A stretch of DNA of 64,000 bases, taken from Pseudomonas aegrilactucae. GTDB taxonomy: Bacteria > Pseudomonadota > Gammaproteobacteria > Pseudomonadales > Pseudomonadaceae. The stretch is from the NCBI RefSeq assembly GCF_019168305.1, contig NZ_JAHTBI010000079.1, positions 34,942 through 98,941 on the forward strand, given 5' to 3'. The translations under genes were made by a program, and so were the position numbers. The number at the start of each line of letters is the position of its first letter. Position 1 is the first letter of the stretch. Shown piece after piece: positions 33,829 through 43,368 of the stretch. The notes under the pieces were generated by a model, which saw only the letters and a program-made list of their open reading frames with translations, searched no databases and was not told the origin of the DNA.

Positions 33829-33844
33829 CTTACAGCAACATCAC

Positions 33845-35716
33845 TCAATAACGGGTGATGTCCGCCTTCTCTTCCAACTGCTTGCGGTACGCCGCGAAGT
33901 CCTGCTGGCCGGCGCGCGAAGCCAGGAAGCGACGATAGGCCGCCTTCTCCTGATCGCTGGCCGCAGCCCCTTCGTTGACGCCGTTCAAGCGCAGCACTAC
34001 AAAGCTGCCATCGGCCAGGGTGACGCTACCAAAGGTAGGCTTGTCCTTGGCTTCAGGCTTGGTCATGCGGAATACCGCCTGCAGCTCGGCCGGCTCGATG
34101 GCCTCCTGGCTGCGTGTGACCGCTTCCTGGACCTTCCAGCCCTGACCTTCGTGCTGGGCCGCAGGTGCGACCTTGCCGTCGCGCAGGCCGGCGATCAGCG
34201 CCTCGCCCTTGGCCTTGGCTGCCGCACTTGCGTGCTCTTTGGCCAGGTGCTTGCGAATGCTGTCGGACACTACGTCCAGTGGCAGTTGCTCAGGCTTGCG
34301 GTGTTCCTTGGCACGGATGACCACGACGGTCTCCGGGTCCAGTTCCAGCGCAGTGCTGTTGGCACCTTCTTCGAGCACTTCCGGGCTGAACGCGGCCTGG
34401 ATCACGGCACGGTTGGCCGCAATGCCTTCACCGCCTTCACGACCGAACGGTGCCGAGGTCTGCACCTTCAGGCCCAGTTCCTGGGCTGGCTGGGCCAGGT
34501 CGGAGGCTTCGAACGCAGAGTCTTCCAGTTGCTTGGTCACTTCGACGAAGCGCTGCTCGACCTGCTGGGTCTTCAGTTCACGGGTAAGCTTGTCTTTCAG
34601 GCTGGCGAACGTCGGCACATCAGGCGCCTGCACGTCCAGCAGCTTGATCAGGTGCCAACCGAAATCGGTACGCACCGGCGCCGATACCTGGCCTTTGTTC
34701 AACGCGTACAGCGCGTCTTCGAAGGTTGGATCGTAAACACCCTTGCCGGCATAGCCCAGGTCACCACCGGTGCCGGACGACCCCGGATCCTGCGAGAACT
34801 CCTTGGCCAGCTTGGCGAAGTCTTCACCTTTGTCCAGACGCTGCTTGATCTCTTCGATGCGGGCCTTGGCCTTGGCATCGTCAAGCGTGTCGTTGACTTC
34901 GATAAGGATGTGCGCGGCATGCAGCTGCGGAGCCAGGTTGGCAATCTCCTTCTCGTACAGCGCCTGAAGCGCCTCGTCATCGACCTTCACCTGGTCGAAG
35001 AACGCGGCCTTCTTCAGTTCGATGTAGTCGATGACGACCTGATCCGGGCTCATGAACTCCTTGGCGTGCTCGTCGTAATGCGCCTTGATCTCTTCGTCGG
35101 CGACCTTGACCGCAGCCGGGTCGGCCTTGAAGGTCAGCGAAGCGAAATCACGGGTCTGCTTTTCGATGCGGGCAAACGCGTCAACCTGGGCATCGGTCAC
35201 AAAACCGCTGCCGGCAAGGCCTGCACGCAGTTGGCCGATCAGCATTTCCTGCGCCAGCATGTCGCGGAACTGCAGACGGCCGTAGCCCAGCTGACGAATC
35301 ACCTGATCGAAACGCTCAGCACTGAACTTGCCGTCAACCTGGAATTCCGGTGTTTGCAGGATGACCTGGTCAAGCGCGGCTTCGGAGAAGCTGAACTTGG
35401 CATCCTTGGCACCCTGGAGCAGCAGCTTGCGCTCGATGAGGCCCTTGAGTGCTGCTTCACGCAGCATTTTTTCATCCAGCAGGGAGGCGTCGAAGTCCTT
35501 GCCCAGCTGTTGCATCAACTGCCGACGTTGCATGTCGACGGCCTGGCTCAGCTCGTTCTGGCTGATGGTGTCACCATTGACCTTGGCAGCGTCCTGGCTG
35601 TGGGTGGTGGCCTGGAAGATGGCATCGAAGCCGGTCAGCGCCATCAAGGCAACGATGACACCGATGATGGTCTTGGCAATCCAACCTTGTGAATTGTCCC
35701 TGATATTCTGCAGCAT
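33845..35716 (-). CDS. ppiD: Periplasmic folding chaperone / peptidyl-prolyl isomerase PpiD
   Basis: The 623-residue protein has one N-terminal membrane helix (residues about 12-32, IAKTIIGVIVALMALTGFDA). A SurA-like chaperone region follows, then a parvulin domain around residues 255-365 (HAAHILIEVND, FAKLAKEFSQDPGSSGTGGD, GWHLIKLLDV) and a long C-terminal region. It is anchored in the inner membrane and helps fold proteins leaving the Sec translocon. ATG 35716 (MLQNIRDNSQGW) matches the family start and has GGGGA upstream. hupB lies about 200 bases upstream. Confidence 0.95.
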   Translation of the reverse strand: MLQNIRDNSQGWIAKTIIGVIVALMALTGFDAIFQATTHSQDAAKVNGDTISQNELSQAVDMQRRQLMQQLGKDFDASLLDEKMLREAALKGLIERKLLLQGAKDAKFSFSEAALDQVILQTPEFQVDGKFSAERFDQVIRQLGYGRLQFRDMLAQEMLIGQLRAGLAGSGFVTDAQVDAFARIEKQTRDFASLTFKADPAAVKVADEEIKAHYDEHAKEFMSPDQVVIDYIELKKAAFFDQVKVDDEALQALYEKEIANLAPQLHAAHILIEVNDTLDDAKAKARIEEIKQRLDKGEDFAKLAKEFSQDPGSSGTGGDLGYAGKGVYDPTFEDALYALNKGQVSAPVRTDFGWHLIKLLDVQAPDVPTFASLKDKLTRELKTQQVEQRFVEVTKQLEDSAFEASDLAQPAQELGLKVQTSAPFGREGGEGIAANRAVIQAAFSPEVLEEGANSTALELDPETVVVIRAKEHRKPEQLPLDVVSDSIRKHLAKEHASAAAKAKGEALIAGLRDGKVAPAAQHEGQGWKVQEAVTRSQEAIEPAELQAVFRMTKPEAKDKPTFGSVTLADGSFVVLRLNGVNEGAAASDQEKAAYRRFLASRAGQQDFAAYRKQLEEKADITRY

Positions 35717-35781
35717 GCGTCCCCCAGAAACGGCTGTACTAAACAAACAAACCGCGGAGCGTGGGTAGAGTCCTGATAGAA

Positions 35782-35808
35782 GAAAGGCGCATCCGAGGAT
35801 GCGCCTTC
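35782..35808 (-). terminator. Terminator downstream of hupB
   Basis: Minus strand GAGAAGGCGCATCC pairs with GGATGCGCCTTTC and is followed by TTCTTCTA. It ends the hupB transcript before ppiD. Confidence 0.8.
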
Positions 35809-35817
35809 TCGTAACTG

Positions 35818-35861
35818 GCGAAGCACACGGGAATCTGTTTTTGCGATTCCCCGTGCTTCGC
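35818..35861. other. Long imperfect hairpin between hupB and ppiD
   Basis: GCGAAGCAC-A-CGGGAATC faces GATTCCCCGTGCTTCGC across a T-rich loop (tgtttttgc). The 17-base arms have one bulge. It lies just upstream (in minus direction) of the terminator at 35782-35808 and may stabilise the abundant hupB mRNA 3' end. Confidence 0.6.
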
Positions 35862-35913
35862 TACCAGGCCAGGCGAGACCTGACCCGGCTAGGCGAAGCC
35901 TGAAAGAGACGAC

Positions 35914-36186
35914 TTAGTTGACGGCTTCTTTCAGTGCTTTGCCGGCCTTGAAGCCTGGCTTCTTGGCAGCAGGGATTTCCAGAGTCTTGCCGGTTTGCGG
36001 GTTGCGGCCGGTACGGGCAGGACGATCGGTTACGGAGAAGGTACCGAAACCAACCAGTACCACAGAGTCACCGTCCTTCAGGGCGCCGGTGACGGATTCG
36101 ATGACTGCGTCCAGCGCACGGCCGGCGACAGCTTTCGGGATATCAGCAGATGCGGCAATAGCGTCAATCAGTTCCGACTTGTTCAC
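35914..36186 (-). CDS. hupB: DNA-binding protein HU-beta
   Basis: The 90-residue HU protein begins MNKSELIDAIAASADIPKAV and includes VLVGFGTFSVTDRPARTGRN and the PQTGKTLEIPAAKKPGFKAG arm and tail. HU bends DNA and compacts the nucleoid. The position between lon and ppiD is the usual one in Pseudomonas. Two hairpins follow the gene. An AT-rich promoter region of about 145 bases separates it from lon. Confidence 0.97.
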   Translation of the reverse strand: MNKSELIDAIAASADIPKAVAGRALDAVIESVTGALKDGDSVVLVGFGTFSVTDRPARTGRNPQTGKTLEIPAAKKPGFKAGKALKEAVN

Positions 36187-36332
36187 TCTAAGTCCCCTTA
36201 TCTCTATTTGAGTTTGTTTCTAAGTATGTAATGAAAAGCAAAACGAGTGCTGGGTGGCCTACTGACACTTAGGCGCCGCTTTGTAACAAGGGCTCGAAAT
36301 ACGCTCAAGCAAGCCCCCCAGCCAAATACGTA

Positions 36333-38729
36333 CTAATGGGTACTGATTCGTTCCTTGGAATCACTGTCGCGCTTTTCATCCTTGGCGACAATCTCGGGAG
36401 CCACATCTGGCAAGGGCTCCGGGGCGTATTGCAGCGCAATTTGGAGGACTTCGTCAATCCATTTGACAGGTTTAATCTGAAGATCCTGCTTAATATTGTC
36501 AGGAATTTCTTTCAGGTCGCGCACATTCTCTTCCGGAATGATCACCGTCTTGATTCCACCGCGATGGGCCGCCAGTAATTTCTCCTTCAACCCCCCAATT
36601 GCCAGCACCTGGCCACGCAAGGTAATTTCACCGGTCATGGCCACATCGGCACGCACCGGTATACCGGTCAACGCCGAGACCAGGGCGGTGCACATGCCCA
36701 CGCCGGCACTCGGGCCATCCTTGGGCGTAGCGCCCTCGGGCATGTGGATGTGGGTATCACGCTTCTCGTGGAAGTCAGCCGGGATACCCAGGCTGCGCGC
36801 ACGGCTGCGCACCACGGTTTGCGCGGCCGTGATGGACTCGACCATCACGTCGCCCAGGGAACCGGTCTTGATCAACTGACCCTTGCCGGGAATTACCGCA
36901 GCCTCGATGGTCAGCAGTTCGCCACCCACCTGGGTCCACGCCAGCCCCGTCACCTGGCCCACCTGATCCTGCTGCTCGGCCAGGCCGTAGCGGAACTTGC
37001 GCACGCCCAGGTAATGCTCGAGGTTGTCGCTGTCGACCTTGACGGCCACCTGCTTGTGCCCGGCATGCTCCTTGACCACCTTGCGGCAGATCTTCGCAAC
37101 CTGGCGCTCCAGACCACGCACACCGGCTTCCCGGGTGTAGTAGCGGATGATGTCGCGGATGGCTGCGGTATCGATCTCCAGTTCGCCCTTTTTCAGGCCG
37201 TTGGCCTTGATCTGCTTGGGCGACAGGTACTTGACCGCGATGTTGATCTTCTCGTCCTCGGTGTACCCCGGCAGGCGAATGACTTCCATGCGGTCGAGCA
37301 GCGCCGGCGGAATGTTCATCGAGTTGGAGGTGCACAGGAACATCACGTCCGACAGGTCGTAATCGACCTCCAGGTAGTGATCGTTGAAATTGTGGTTCTG
37401 CTCGGGGTCGAGCACTTCGAGCAGTGCCGACGCCGGGTCGCCACGCATGTCGCTGCCCATCTTGTCGATTTCGTCGAGCAGGAACAGCGGGTTGCGTACC
37501 CCAACCTTGGTCATCTTCTGAATCAGACGACCTGGCATCGACCCGATATAGGTCCGGCGATGGCCGCGGATCTCAGCTTCATCACGCACGCCACCCAGGG
37601 CCATACGCACGAACTTGCGGTTGGTGGCACTGGCGATGGACTCGGCCAGCGAGGTCTTGCCCACGCCAGGCGGGCCGACCAGGCACAGCACCGGGCCACG
37701 GATTTTCTTGACCCGTTTTTGCACGGCGAGGTATTCGAGGATGCGCTCCTTCACCTCGTCCAGACCATAGTGGTCGGCATCGAGGATTTCTTCGGCCTTG
37801 GCCAGGTCCAGGCGCACCTTGCTCTGGGCCTTCCACGGCACCTGCACCAGCCAATCGAGGTAGGAGCGCACCACGGTGGCTTCAGCGGACATCGGCGACA
37901 TCTGCTTGAGCTTGTTCAGCTCGGCCTGGGCCTTGGTGTAGGCGTCTTTGGGCAAGCCGGCGGCATCGAGGCGCTTTTTCAGCTCTTCGATTTCGTTGTG
38001 GCCTTCGTCGCTGTCGCCGAGCTCTTTCTGAATGGCCTTCATCTGCTCATTCAGGTAGTACTCGCGCTGGCTGCGCTCCATCTGCTTCTTGACCCGGCCA
38101 CGGATGCGCTTCTCGACCTGCAGCAGGTCGATTTCGGCATCCAGCAACGCCAGCACATGCTCGACACGGGCGCCCAGGTCGATGATTTCGAGGATTTCCT
38201 GCTTCTGCTCGATCTTCAGGGCCATGTGCGCGGCCATGGTGTCGACCAGGCGCCCTGGCTCATCGATGCTGTTGAGCGAGGAGAGGACTTCAGCCGGGAC
38301 CTTCTTGCCCAACTGCACGTATTGCTCGAACTGCGACAGCAGGCTGCGCACGAACACTTCGGACTCGCGATCGGCAGTCTCGACTTCGTCGATCAGCGCT
38401 ACGTCGGCGCGGATGTGCCCGTCGACTTCGACAAAGCGCTCGACCGCACCGCGCTGCTCGCCCTCGACCAGCACCTTGACGGTGCCATCGGGCAGCTTGA
38501 GCAGCTGCAGAACGGTCGCGATGGTGCCGACACGGTACAGGGCATCTTCACCTGGATCGTCGTCAGCGGGATTCTTCTGGGCCAGCAGGAGGATCTGCTT
38601 CTCGCCCGTCATCGCAGCCTCAAGGGCCTCGATGGACTTTTCACGCCCCACGAACAGCGGGATGACCATGTGCGGGTAAACGACGACATCGCGCAATGGC
38701 AAAAGAGGCAAGTCGAGGGTTGTCTTCAT
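36333..38729 (-). CDS. lon: ATP-dependent protease Lon
   Basis: The 798-residue protein has the N-terminal LAN domain (LPLLPLRDVVVYPHMVIPLF). The AAA+ domain has Walker A GPPGVGKTSLAE and Walker B FLLDEIDKMG. The protease domain carries the catalytic serine in KDGPSAGVGM and the lysine about 43 residues later (EKLLAAHRGGIKTV). It degrades misfolded and regulatory proteins. It is preceded by a sigma32-like promoter at 38790-38818. The C-terminus (KDEKRDSDSKERISTH) is an extended charged tail. Confidence 0.97.
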   Translation of the reverse strand: MKTTLDLPLLPLRDVVVYPHMVIPLFVGREKSIEALEAAMTGEKQILLLAQKNPADDDPGEDALYRVGTIATVLQLLKLPDGTVKVLVEGEQRGAVERFVEVDGHIRADVALIDEVETADRESEVFVRSLLSQFEQYVQLGKKVPAEVLSSLNSIDEPGRLVDTMAAHMALKIEQKQEILEIIDLGARVEHVLALLDAEIDLLQVEKRIRGRVKKQMERSQREYYLNEQMKAIQKELGDSDEGHNEIEELKKRLDAAGLPKDAYTKAQAELNKLKQMSPMSAEATVVRSYLDWLVQVPWKAQSKVRLDLAKAEEILDADHYGLDEVKERILEYLAVQKRVKKIRGPVLCLVGPPGVGKTSLAESIASATNRKFVRMALGGVRDEAEIRGHRRTYIGSMPGRLIQKMTKVGVRNPLFLLDEIDKMGSDMRGDPASALLEVLDPEQNHNFNDHYLEVDYDLSDVMFLCTSNSMNIPPALLDRMEVIRLPGYTEDEKINIAVKYLSPKQIKANGLKKGELEIDTAAIRDIIRYYTREAGVRGLERQVAKICRKVVKEHAGHKQVAVKVDSDNLEHYLGVRKFRYGLAEQQDQVGQVTGLAWTQVGGELLTIEAAVIPGKGQLIKTGSLGDVMVESITAAQTVVRSRARSLGIPADFHEKRDTHIHMPEGATPKDGPSAGVGMCTALVSALTGIPVRADVAMTGEITLRGQVLAIGGLKEKLLAAHRGGIKTVIIPEENVRDLKEIPDNIKQDLQIKPVKWIDEVLQIALQYAPEPLPDVAPEIVAKDEKRDSDSKERISTH

Positions 38730-38789
38730 GATTTCGCCTCTACAGCGGCCTTATGGCCGTAATCCGATGGAAATTTGAGCTTGGGTTTA

Positions 38790-38818
38790 ATGTGGGGGCA
38801 GGCCCGTGAAAAAACAAG
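38790..38818 (-). promoter_or_regulatory. sigma32-like heat-shock promoter of lon
   Basis: On the minus strand CTTGTT (38818-38813) is followed after 14 bases by CCCCCACA (38798-38791). This resembles CTTGAA-N13-14-CCCCATNT of RpoH promoters. It lies about 65 bases before the lon start. Confidence 0.6.
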
Positions 38819-38830
38819 CTCTGCGACAGG

Positions 38831-38865
38831 AAAAGCAAAGGGGCCCGTAGGCCCCTTGCTTTTTT
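38831..38865 (-). terminator. Terminator of clpX
   Basis: A run of A followed by GCAAAGGGGCC pairs across GTA with GGCCCCTTGC and a T-run. On the minus strand the stem ends in TTTGCTTTT, 17 bases after the clpX stop. Confidence 0.85.
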
Positions 38866-38881
38866 GCTGCCGTCACCCGAC

Positions 38882-40165
38882 TCAGGCGTCGGGTGCAGCC
38901 TTGGCTTGCGGCTCGCTGTTCTCGTAGATCAACAGCGGCTTGGACGAGCCCTCGATGACGCTCTCGTCGATCACCACCTTGCTGACTTCCTTCTGCGAAG
39001 GAATCTCGTACATGGTGTCGAGCAGGATGCCTTCGAGGATAGAACGCAGGCCACGGGCACCGGTCTTGCGCTCCAGTGCCTTGCGTGCCACCGACTTGAG
39101 CGCATCGCTGCGAAACTCCAGGTCGACGCCTTCCATCTCGAAGAGCTTGCCGTACTGCTTGGTCAAGGCGTTCTTCGGCTCGGTGAGGATCTGCATCAGC
39201 GCAGCCTCGTCGAGCTCGTCCAGGGTCGCCAGTACCGGCAAGCGGCCGACGAACTCGGGGATCAGGCCAAACTTGACCAGATCGTCCGGCTCGACTTCAC
39301 GCAGCGACTCGCCAACCTTCTTGCCTTCTTCCTTGCTGCGAACTTCCGCACCAAAGCCGATGCCACCGCGGGTAGAACGGTTCTGGATGACCTTTTCGAG
39401 GCCCGAGAACGCACCGCCGCAGATGAACAGAATGTTGCGCGTATCGACCTGCAGGAACTCCTGCTGCGGGTGCTTGCGGCCACCTTGCGGCGGTACCGAG
39501 GCAACCGTGCCTTCGATCAGCTTGAGCAGTGCCTGCTGCACGCCCTCACCCGAGACGTCACGGGTGATCGACGGGTTGTCCGACTTGCGCGAGATCTTGT
39601 CGATTTCGTCGATGTAGACAATGCCCATCTGGGCCTTTTCCACGTCGTAGTCGCACTTCTGCAGCAGTTTCTGAATGATGTTCTCGACATCTTCACCCAC
39701 GTAACCCGCTTCAGTCAGCGTGGTGGCGTCGGCAATGGTGAACGGCACATTCAACAGGCGCGCGAGGGTTTCGGCGAGCAGGGTCTTACCCGAGCCCGTC
39801 GGACCGATCAGCAGGATGTTACTCTTGCCGAGCTCGACGTCGTCGTTCTTCTTGTCACGTTGATTCAGGCGCTTGTAGTGGTTGTACACCGCTACGGCCA
39901 GAACTTTTTTCGCGCGTTCCTGACCAATTACATACTGGTCCAGGATGCCGCTGATTTCTTTCGGCGAAGGCAATTTATGCGCGCTGCTCTCGGCCTGGGC
40001 TTCCTGCACCTCCTCACGGATGATGTCATTGCACAGGTCGACGCACTCGTCGCAGATAAAGACCGAGGGGCCGGCAATCAACTTGCGTACTTCATGCTGG
40101 CTTTTGCCGCAGAAGGAGCAATAGAGCAATTTGCCGTTGTCCTCGCCGTTACGGGTGTCAGTCAT
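38882..40165 (-). CDS. clpX: ATP-dependent Clp protease ATP-binding subunit ClpX
   Basis: The 427-residue protein has an N-terminal zinc-binding domain (LYCSFCGKSQHEVRKLIAGP with a second pair in CDECVDLC). The AAA+ module has Walker A GPTGSGKTLLAE, Walker B GIVYIDEIDKIS, the pore loop GYVGEDVEN and the ClpP-docking IGF-type loop (GIGFGAEV). It unfolds tagged substrates for ClpP. ATG 40165 matches the family start MTDTRNGEDNGKLLYC. It follows clpP in the usual order. Confidence 0.97.
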   Translation of the reverse strand: MTDTRNGEDNGKLLYCSFCGKSQHEVRKLIAGPSVFICDECVDLCNDIIREEVQEAQAESSAHKLPSPKEISGILDQYVIGQERAKKVLAVAVYNHYKRLNQRDKKNDDVELGKSNILLIGPTGSGKTLLAETLARLLNVPFTIADATTLTEAGYVGEDVENIIQKLLQKCDYDVEKAQMGIVYIDEIDKISRKSDNPSITRDVSGEGVQQALLKLIEGTVASVPPQGGRKHPQQEFLQVDTRNILFICGGAFSGLEKVIQNRSTRGGIGFGAEVRSKEEGKKVGESLREVEPDDLVKFGLIPEFVGRLPVLATLDELDEAALMQILTEPKNALTKQYGKLFEMEGVDLEFRSDALKSVARKALERKTGARGLRSILEGILLDTMYEIPSQKEVSKVVIDESVIEGSSKPLLIYENSEPQAKAAPDA

Positions 40166-40231
40166 TCGATCGATCCAATCCGGTAGGCTTGCAACACAAG
40201 ATGAAGGCAATTGCGGGCTTTTTCAAGTCCA

Positions 40232-40258
40232 CAGGTGGCGGGAGGGCCCGACCACCTG
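40232..40258 (-). other. Hairpin between clpP and clpX
   Basis: CAGGTGG-CGGG pairs with CCCG-A-CCACCTG. On the minus strand it is followed by TGGACTTGAAAAA rather than a T-run, so it may attenuate or process the clpP-clpX message. Confidence 0.5.
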
Positions 40259-40270
40259 CTGGGGTGCCTA

Positions 40271-40912
40271 TCAAACAGCCATATGCCGCTTGTTGTGCAC
40301 CGAGTCGATCAGGCCGTACTCGGCAGCGCGCTCGGCGCTCATGAAGTTGTCGCGGTTGGTGTCACGCTCGATGGTCTCCAGATCCTGCCCGGTGTGGTAG
40401 GCCAGCAGCTCGTTCAGACGCGACTTGATCTGCAGGATTTCCTTGGCGTGGATCTCGATATCCGAGGCCTGGCCCTGGAAGCCACCCAGCGGCTGGTGAA
40501 TCATCACCCGCGAGTTCGGCAGGCAGTGACGCTTGCCCTTGGCACCTGCGGCGAGCAGGAAGGCGCCCATGGAGCACGCCTGGCCGATGCAGGTGGTAGA
40601 AACGTCGGGCTTGATGAACTGCATGGTGTCGTAGATCGACATGCCCGCAGTCACCGAACCGCCCGGCGAGTTGATGTAGAGATGGATATCCTTGTCCGGG
40701 TTTTCCGCTTCAAGGAACAGCAGCTGCGCTGCGATCAGGTTGGCCATGTAGTCCTCTACCGGGCCGACCAGAAAGATCACTCGTTCCTTCAACAGGCGCG
40801 AGTAGATGTCATAGGCGCGTTCGCCACGAGCGGATTGCTCGATAACCATCGGGACCAGGCCGCCTGCGGCCTGGATGTCAGAGCTCTGCTGATAATAAGA
40901 ATTGCGGGACAT
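40271..40912 (-). CDS. clpP: ATP-dependent Clp protease proteolytic subunit ClpP
   Basis: The 213-residue serine peptidase has its catalytic Ser114 in QACSMGAFLL and His139 in SRVMIHQPLGG, with the family entry YINSPGGSVTAGMSIYDTMQ. Two rings of seven form the chamber fed by ClpX. ATG 40912 (MSRNSYYQQS) matches other Pseudomonas ClpP; a GTG three codons upstream is possible and has GGAG nearby. It lies between tig and clpX. Confidence 0.97.
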   Translation of the reverse strand: MSRNSYYQQSSDIQAAGGLVPMVIEQSARGERAYDIYSRLLKERVIFLVGPVEDYMANLIAAQLLFLEAENPDKDIHLYINSPGGSVTAGMSIYDTMQFIKPDVSTTCIGQACSMGAFLLAAGAKGKRHCLPNSRVMIHQPLGGFQGQASDIEIHAKEILQIKSRLNELLAYHTGQDLETIERDTNRDNFMSAERAAEYGLIDSVHNKRHMAV

Positions 40913-40952
40913 GTCCTGCACTCACTCCCAAATAGTCATGTCTTGAATACGC

Positions 40953-40978
40953 ACAAGCCAGCGCGAAGGCTGGCTTGT
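40953..40978 (-). other. Hairpin between tig and clpP
   Basis: ACAAGCCAGC and GCTGGCTTGT form a ten-base perfect stem around GCGAAG in the 91-base gap. On the minus strand no T-run follows, so partial termination or RNA processing between tig and clpP is the likely role. Confidence 0.55.
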
Positions 40979-41003
40979 GGTGTTTTCCTACGAGAGAAGG
41001 AAA

Positions 41004-42314
41004 TCAGTCAGCGGCAGGTGCCTGCACCGGCTTGACAGCTTCTTCGTAAGAGACCGATTTGTCGGTCACAGTCGCTTTCTGCAGAACAGTATCCACAACT
41101 TGTTCTTCCAGCACAACCGAACGGACTTCGTTCAACTGCTGGTCGTTCTTGTAGTACCAGGCCACGACCTGCTCAGGCTCCTGGTAGGCCGAGGCCATTT
41201 CCTGGATCATTTCACGAACGCGGTCTTCGTCTGGCTTGAGGTCGTTCTGCTTGACCACTTCGGCCACGATCAGGCCCAGCACGACGCGGCGCTTGGCTTG
41301 CTCTTCGAACAGCTCGGCCGGCAGTTGCTCAGGCTTGATGTTGCCGCCGAACTGCTGAACGGCCTGCACGCGCAGACGGTTCACTTCGTTTTCCAGCAGG
41401 GCCTTTGGCACTTCGATCGGGTTGGCAGCCAGCAGGCCGTCCATTACCTGGTTCTTGACCTTGGTCTTGATGGCCTGGCGCAGCTCACGCTCCATGTTCT
41501 TGCGAACTTCGGTGCGAAAGCCCTCGATGCCGGTTTCCTTGATGCCGAACTGGGCGAAGAACTCTTCGGTCAGCTCTGGCAGCTTTGGCTCGGAAACGCT
41601 GTTGACGGTAACGGTGAACTCGGCGGCCTTGCCGGCCAGGTCCAGGTTCTGATAGTCCTCTGGGAAGGTCAGGTTCAGAACGCGCTCTTCACCGGCCTTG
41701 GCGCCGACCAGGCCTTCTTCGAAGCCCGGGATCATGCGGCCGGAACCCAGCACCAGCTGGGTGCCCTGGGCCGAACCACCGGCGAATACTTCACCGTCGA
41801 CCTTGCCGACGAAATCGATGTTCAGCTGATCTTCGTTCTGGGCGGCACGCTCGGCCACTTCAAAACGCACGTTCTGCTTGCGCAGCACTTCCAGCATGTT
41901 GTCCAGGTCGGCGTCAGCCACATCGGCGCTCAGGCGCTCGACGGCGATCGAGTCGAAACCGGCAACGGTGAACTCCGGGAATACTTCGAAAACAGCTACA
42001 TATTCCAGATCTTTGCCAGCTTCGAGCGACTTTGGCTCGATCGAAGGCGAACCGGCAGGGTTCAGCTTCTGCTCAACCACAGCTTCGTAGAAGGAGGACT
42101 GGATAACGTCGCCTACGGCTTCCTGGCGAGCGTCAGCACCGAAACGGCGCTTGATTTCGCTCATTGGCACTTTGCCTGGACGGAAACCAGCAATCTTGGC
42201 CTTTTGGGCAGTCTGCTGCAGACGCTTGTTGACCTGGCTCTCGATACGCTCAGCCGGCACGGTGACGCTCATGCGGCGCTCGAGAGCGGTAGTATTTTCA
42301 ACAGAAACTTGCAT
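41004..42314 (-). CDS. tig: Trigger factor
   Basis: The 436-residue ribosome-associated chaperone has an N-terminal ribosome-binding domain with GFRPGKVPMSEIKRRFG near residues 43-60. A FKBP-type isomerase domain (EDQLNIDFVGKVDGEVFAGG, FEEGLVGAKAGEERVLNLTF) follows, then the helical C-terminal arms. It binds nascent chains at the exit tunnel. GAGGAATATCC precedes ATG 42314. The tig-clpP-clpX-lon order is conserved. Confidence 0.97.
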   Translation of the reverse strand: MQVSVENTTALERRMSVTVPAERIESQVNKRLQQTAQKAKIAGFRPGKVPMSEIKRRFGADARQEAVGDVIQSSFYEAVVEQKLNPAGSPSIEPKSLEAGKDLEYVAVFEVFPEFTVAGFDSIAVERLSADVADADLDNMLEVLRKQNVRFEVAERAAQNEDQLNIDFVGKVDGEVFAGGSAQGTQLVLGSGRMIPGFEEGLVGAKAGEERVLNLTFPEDYQNLDLAGKAAEFTVTVNSVSEPKLPELTEEFFAQFGIKETGIEGFRTEVRKNMERELRQAIKTKVKNQVMDGLLAANPIEVPKALLENEVNRLRVQAVQQFGGNIKPEQLPAELFEEQAKRRVVLGLIVAEVVKQNDLKPDEDRVREMIQEMASAYQEPEQVVAWYYKNDQQLNEVRSVVLEEQVVDTVLQKATVTDKSVSYEEAVKPVQAPAAD

Positions 42315-42453
42315 GGATATTCCTCGTTGCACAGACGTTAGCCGGCGATACCCGACTCCAGAATCAAGGGCAAGCATTCTAGTGACTCGAACACCAGAAG
42401 TCACCCCGTTCAAATCAAGGAGAACAGGTACCGGCATATTTGACTACCGCACC

Positions 42454-42759
42454 TCAGGGCGCGGCATCTTCAATTTCGTTGAACTCGCAGTATTCCTGCC
42501 AGCTCAGGCCCAGCGCCTCGGCCACCTCACGGTGCACCTCAAGGCGCATCTCACGCAGTTCTTCGGGCGATTCGACGATCAACTGGAGCGCAAGCTCCCA
42601 AGGCTGCACGCCCTGTTCGTCAGCCTGGTCTTCAAACGCCCACTGGATCTGCTGCTGTTGCTCGTGGGCACTGAGGCCCGCGATTTCTTCCAGTAACTGC
42701 GGATTTGCCTGGGCGAAGCGCTCAAGCGCGACCGCCTGGCGTGACTCTTTTGCAATCAT
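42454..42759 (-). CDS. Conserved small acidic protein, 101 residues
   Basis: The protein is glutamate- and glutamine-rich and predicted helical. It starts MIAKESRQAVALERFAQANP and ends WQEYCEFNEIEDAAP, with no signal or membrane segment. GGAATG-type spacing precedes ATG 42759. I recall related proteins in Pseudomonas (possibly the DUF6388 group) without known function. It lies 139 bases upstream of tig on the same strand. Confidence 0.7.
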   Translation of the reverse strand: MIAKESRQAVALERFAQANPQLLEEIAGLSAHEQQQQIQWAFEDQADEQGVQPWELALQLIVESPEELREMRLEVHREVAEALGLSWQEYCEFNEIEDAAP

Positions 42760-42827
42760 GGGGCATTCCTTCCTGCGACCGGCAGCCCGACCACTGCTTC
42801 AACCGCCTGAAATCTATCAGCTTTGGC

Positions 42828-43232
42828 TTATTTGTCACTAGCCTCGACATCGCTGGCGACAGGCGCGTCTGCCGGCAGGTTGCCCAGCGCAGCTAACATG
42901 CCGAGCACGCCGGCCAGGTACAGGCTGGCCACACCGAGAAATACCGACATCTCGAAACCGAACAACCACTGCACCAGCAGGCCCAGCAGGCATAGCACCA
43001 CCGCTGCACCCACGGCGTAATCGTTGTTGCGGTGATTGAGCAACACCGAGCACGCGATGGCCGTCGCCACCAGCAGCACATTGATCACGATATAGCGATA
43101 CGCGATGGCGTCCCAGATCAGGAACACATTGACCTTGGAGGTGTAGCGCACGATAAAGCCGATCAGCGTGATACACCCGAGCAGCCCAAACACGACCGCC
43201 GCATTCTTCAAACTGCTATTAACCTGTTGCAC
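42828..43232 (-). CDS. Small inner-membrane protein with four predicted helices
   Basis: The 134-residue protein shows four hydrophobic segments: about residues 10-30 (AAVVFGLLGCITLIGFIV), 47-65 (YIVINVLLVATAIACSVL), 71-91 and 93-115, with a charged cytoplasmic tail. I recognise no domain. It is divergent from the DASS transporter gene at 43369. Confidence 0.68.
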   Translation of the reverse strand: MQQVNSSLKNAAVVFGLLGCITLIGFIVRYTSKVNVFLIWDAIAYRYIVINVLLVATAIACSVLLNHRNNDYAVGAAVVLCLLGLLVQWLFGFEMSVFLGVASLYLAGVLGMLAALGNLPADAPVASDVEASDK

Positions 43233-43368
43233 AGCCTATTCGTCCTTGAGCACTACAAAGCCGCTAACCTTAACATCTGGCCCCGTGCCACCCAAGCGCT
43301 GCAGCAAGTCAACAAATCTCCAGCACGTTTCTGCCAGACTCTGCCGCGCCTTCTTTTCGGATACCCGC

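Noticed and set aside
36744..38762. 672-codon plus-strand frame opposite lon
   Set aside because: Antisense shadow of lon; the lon protein is certain from motifs and length.
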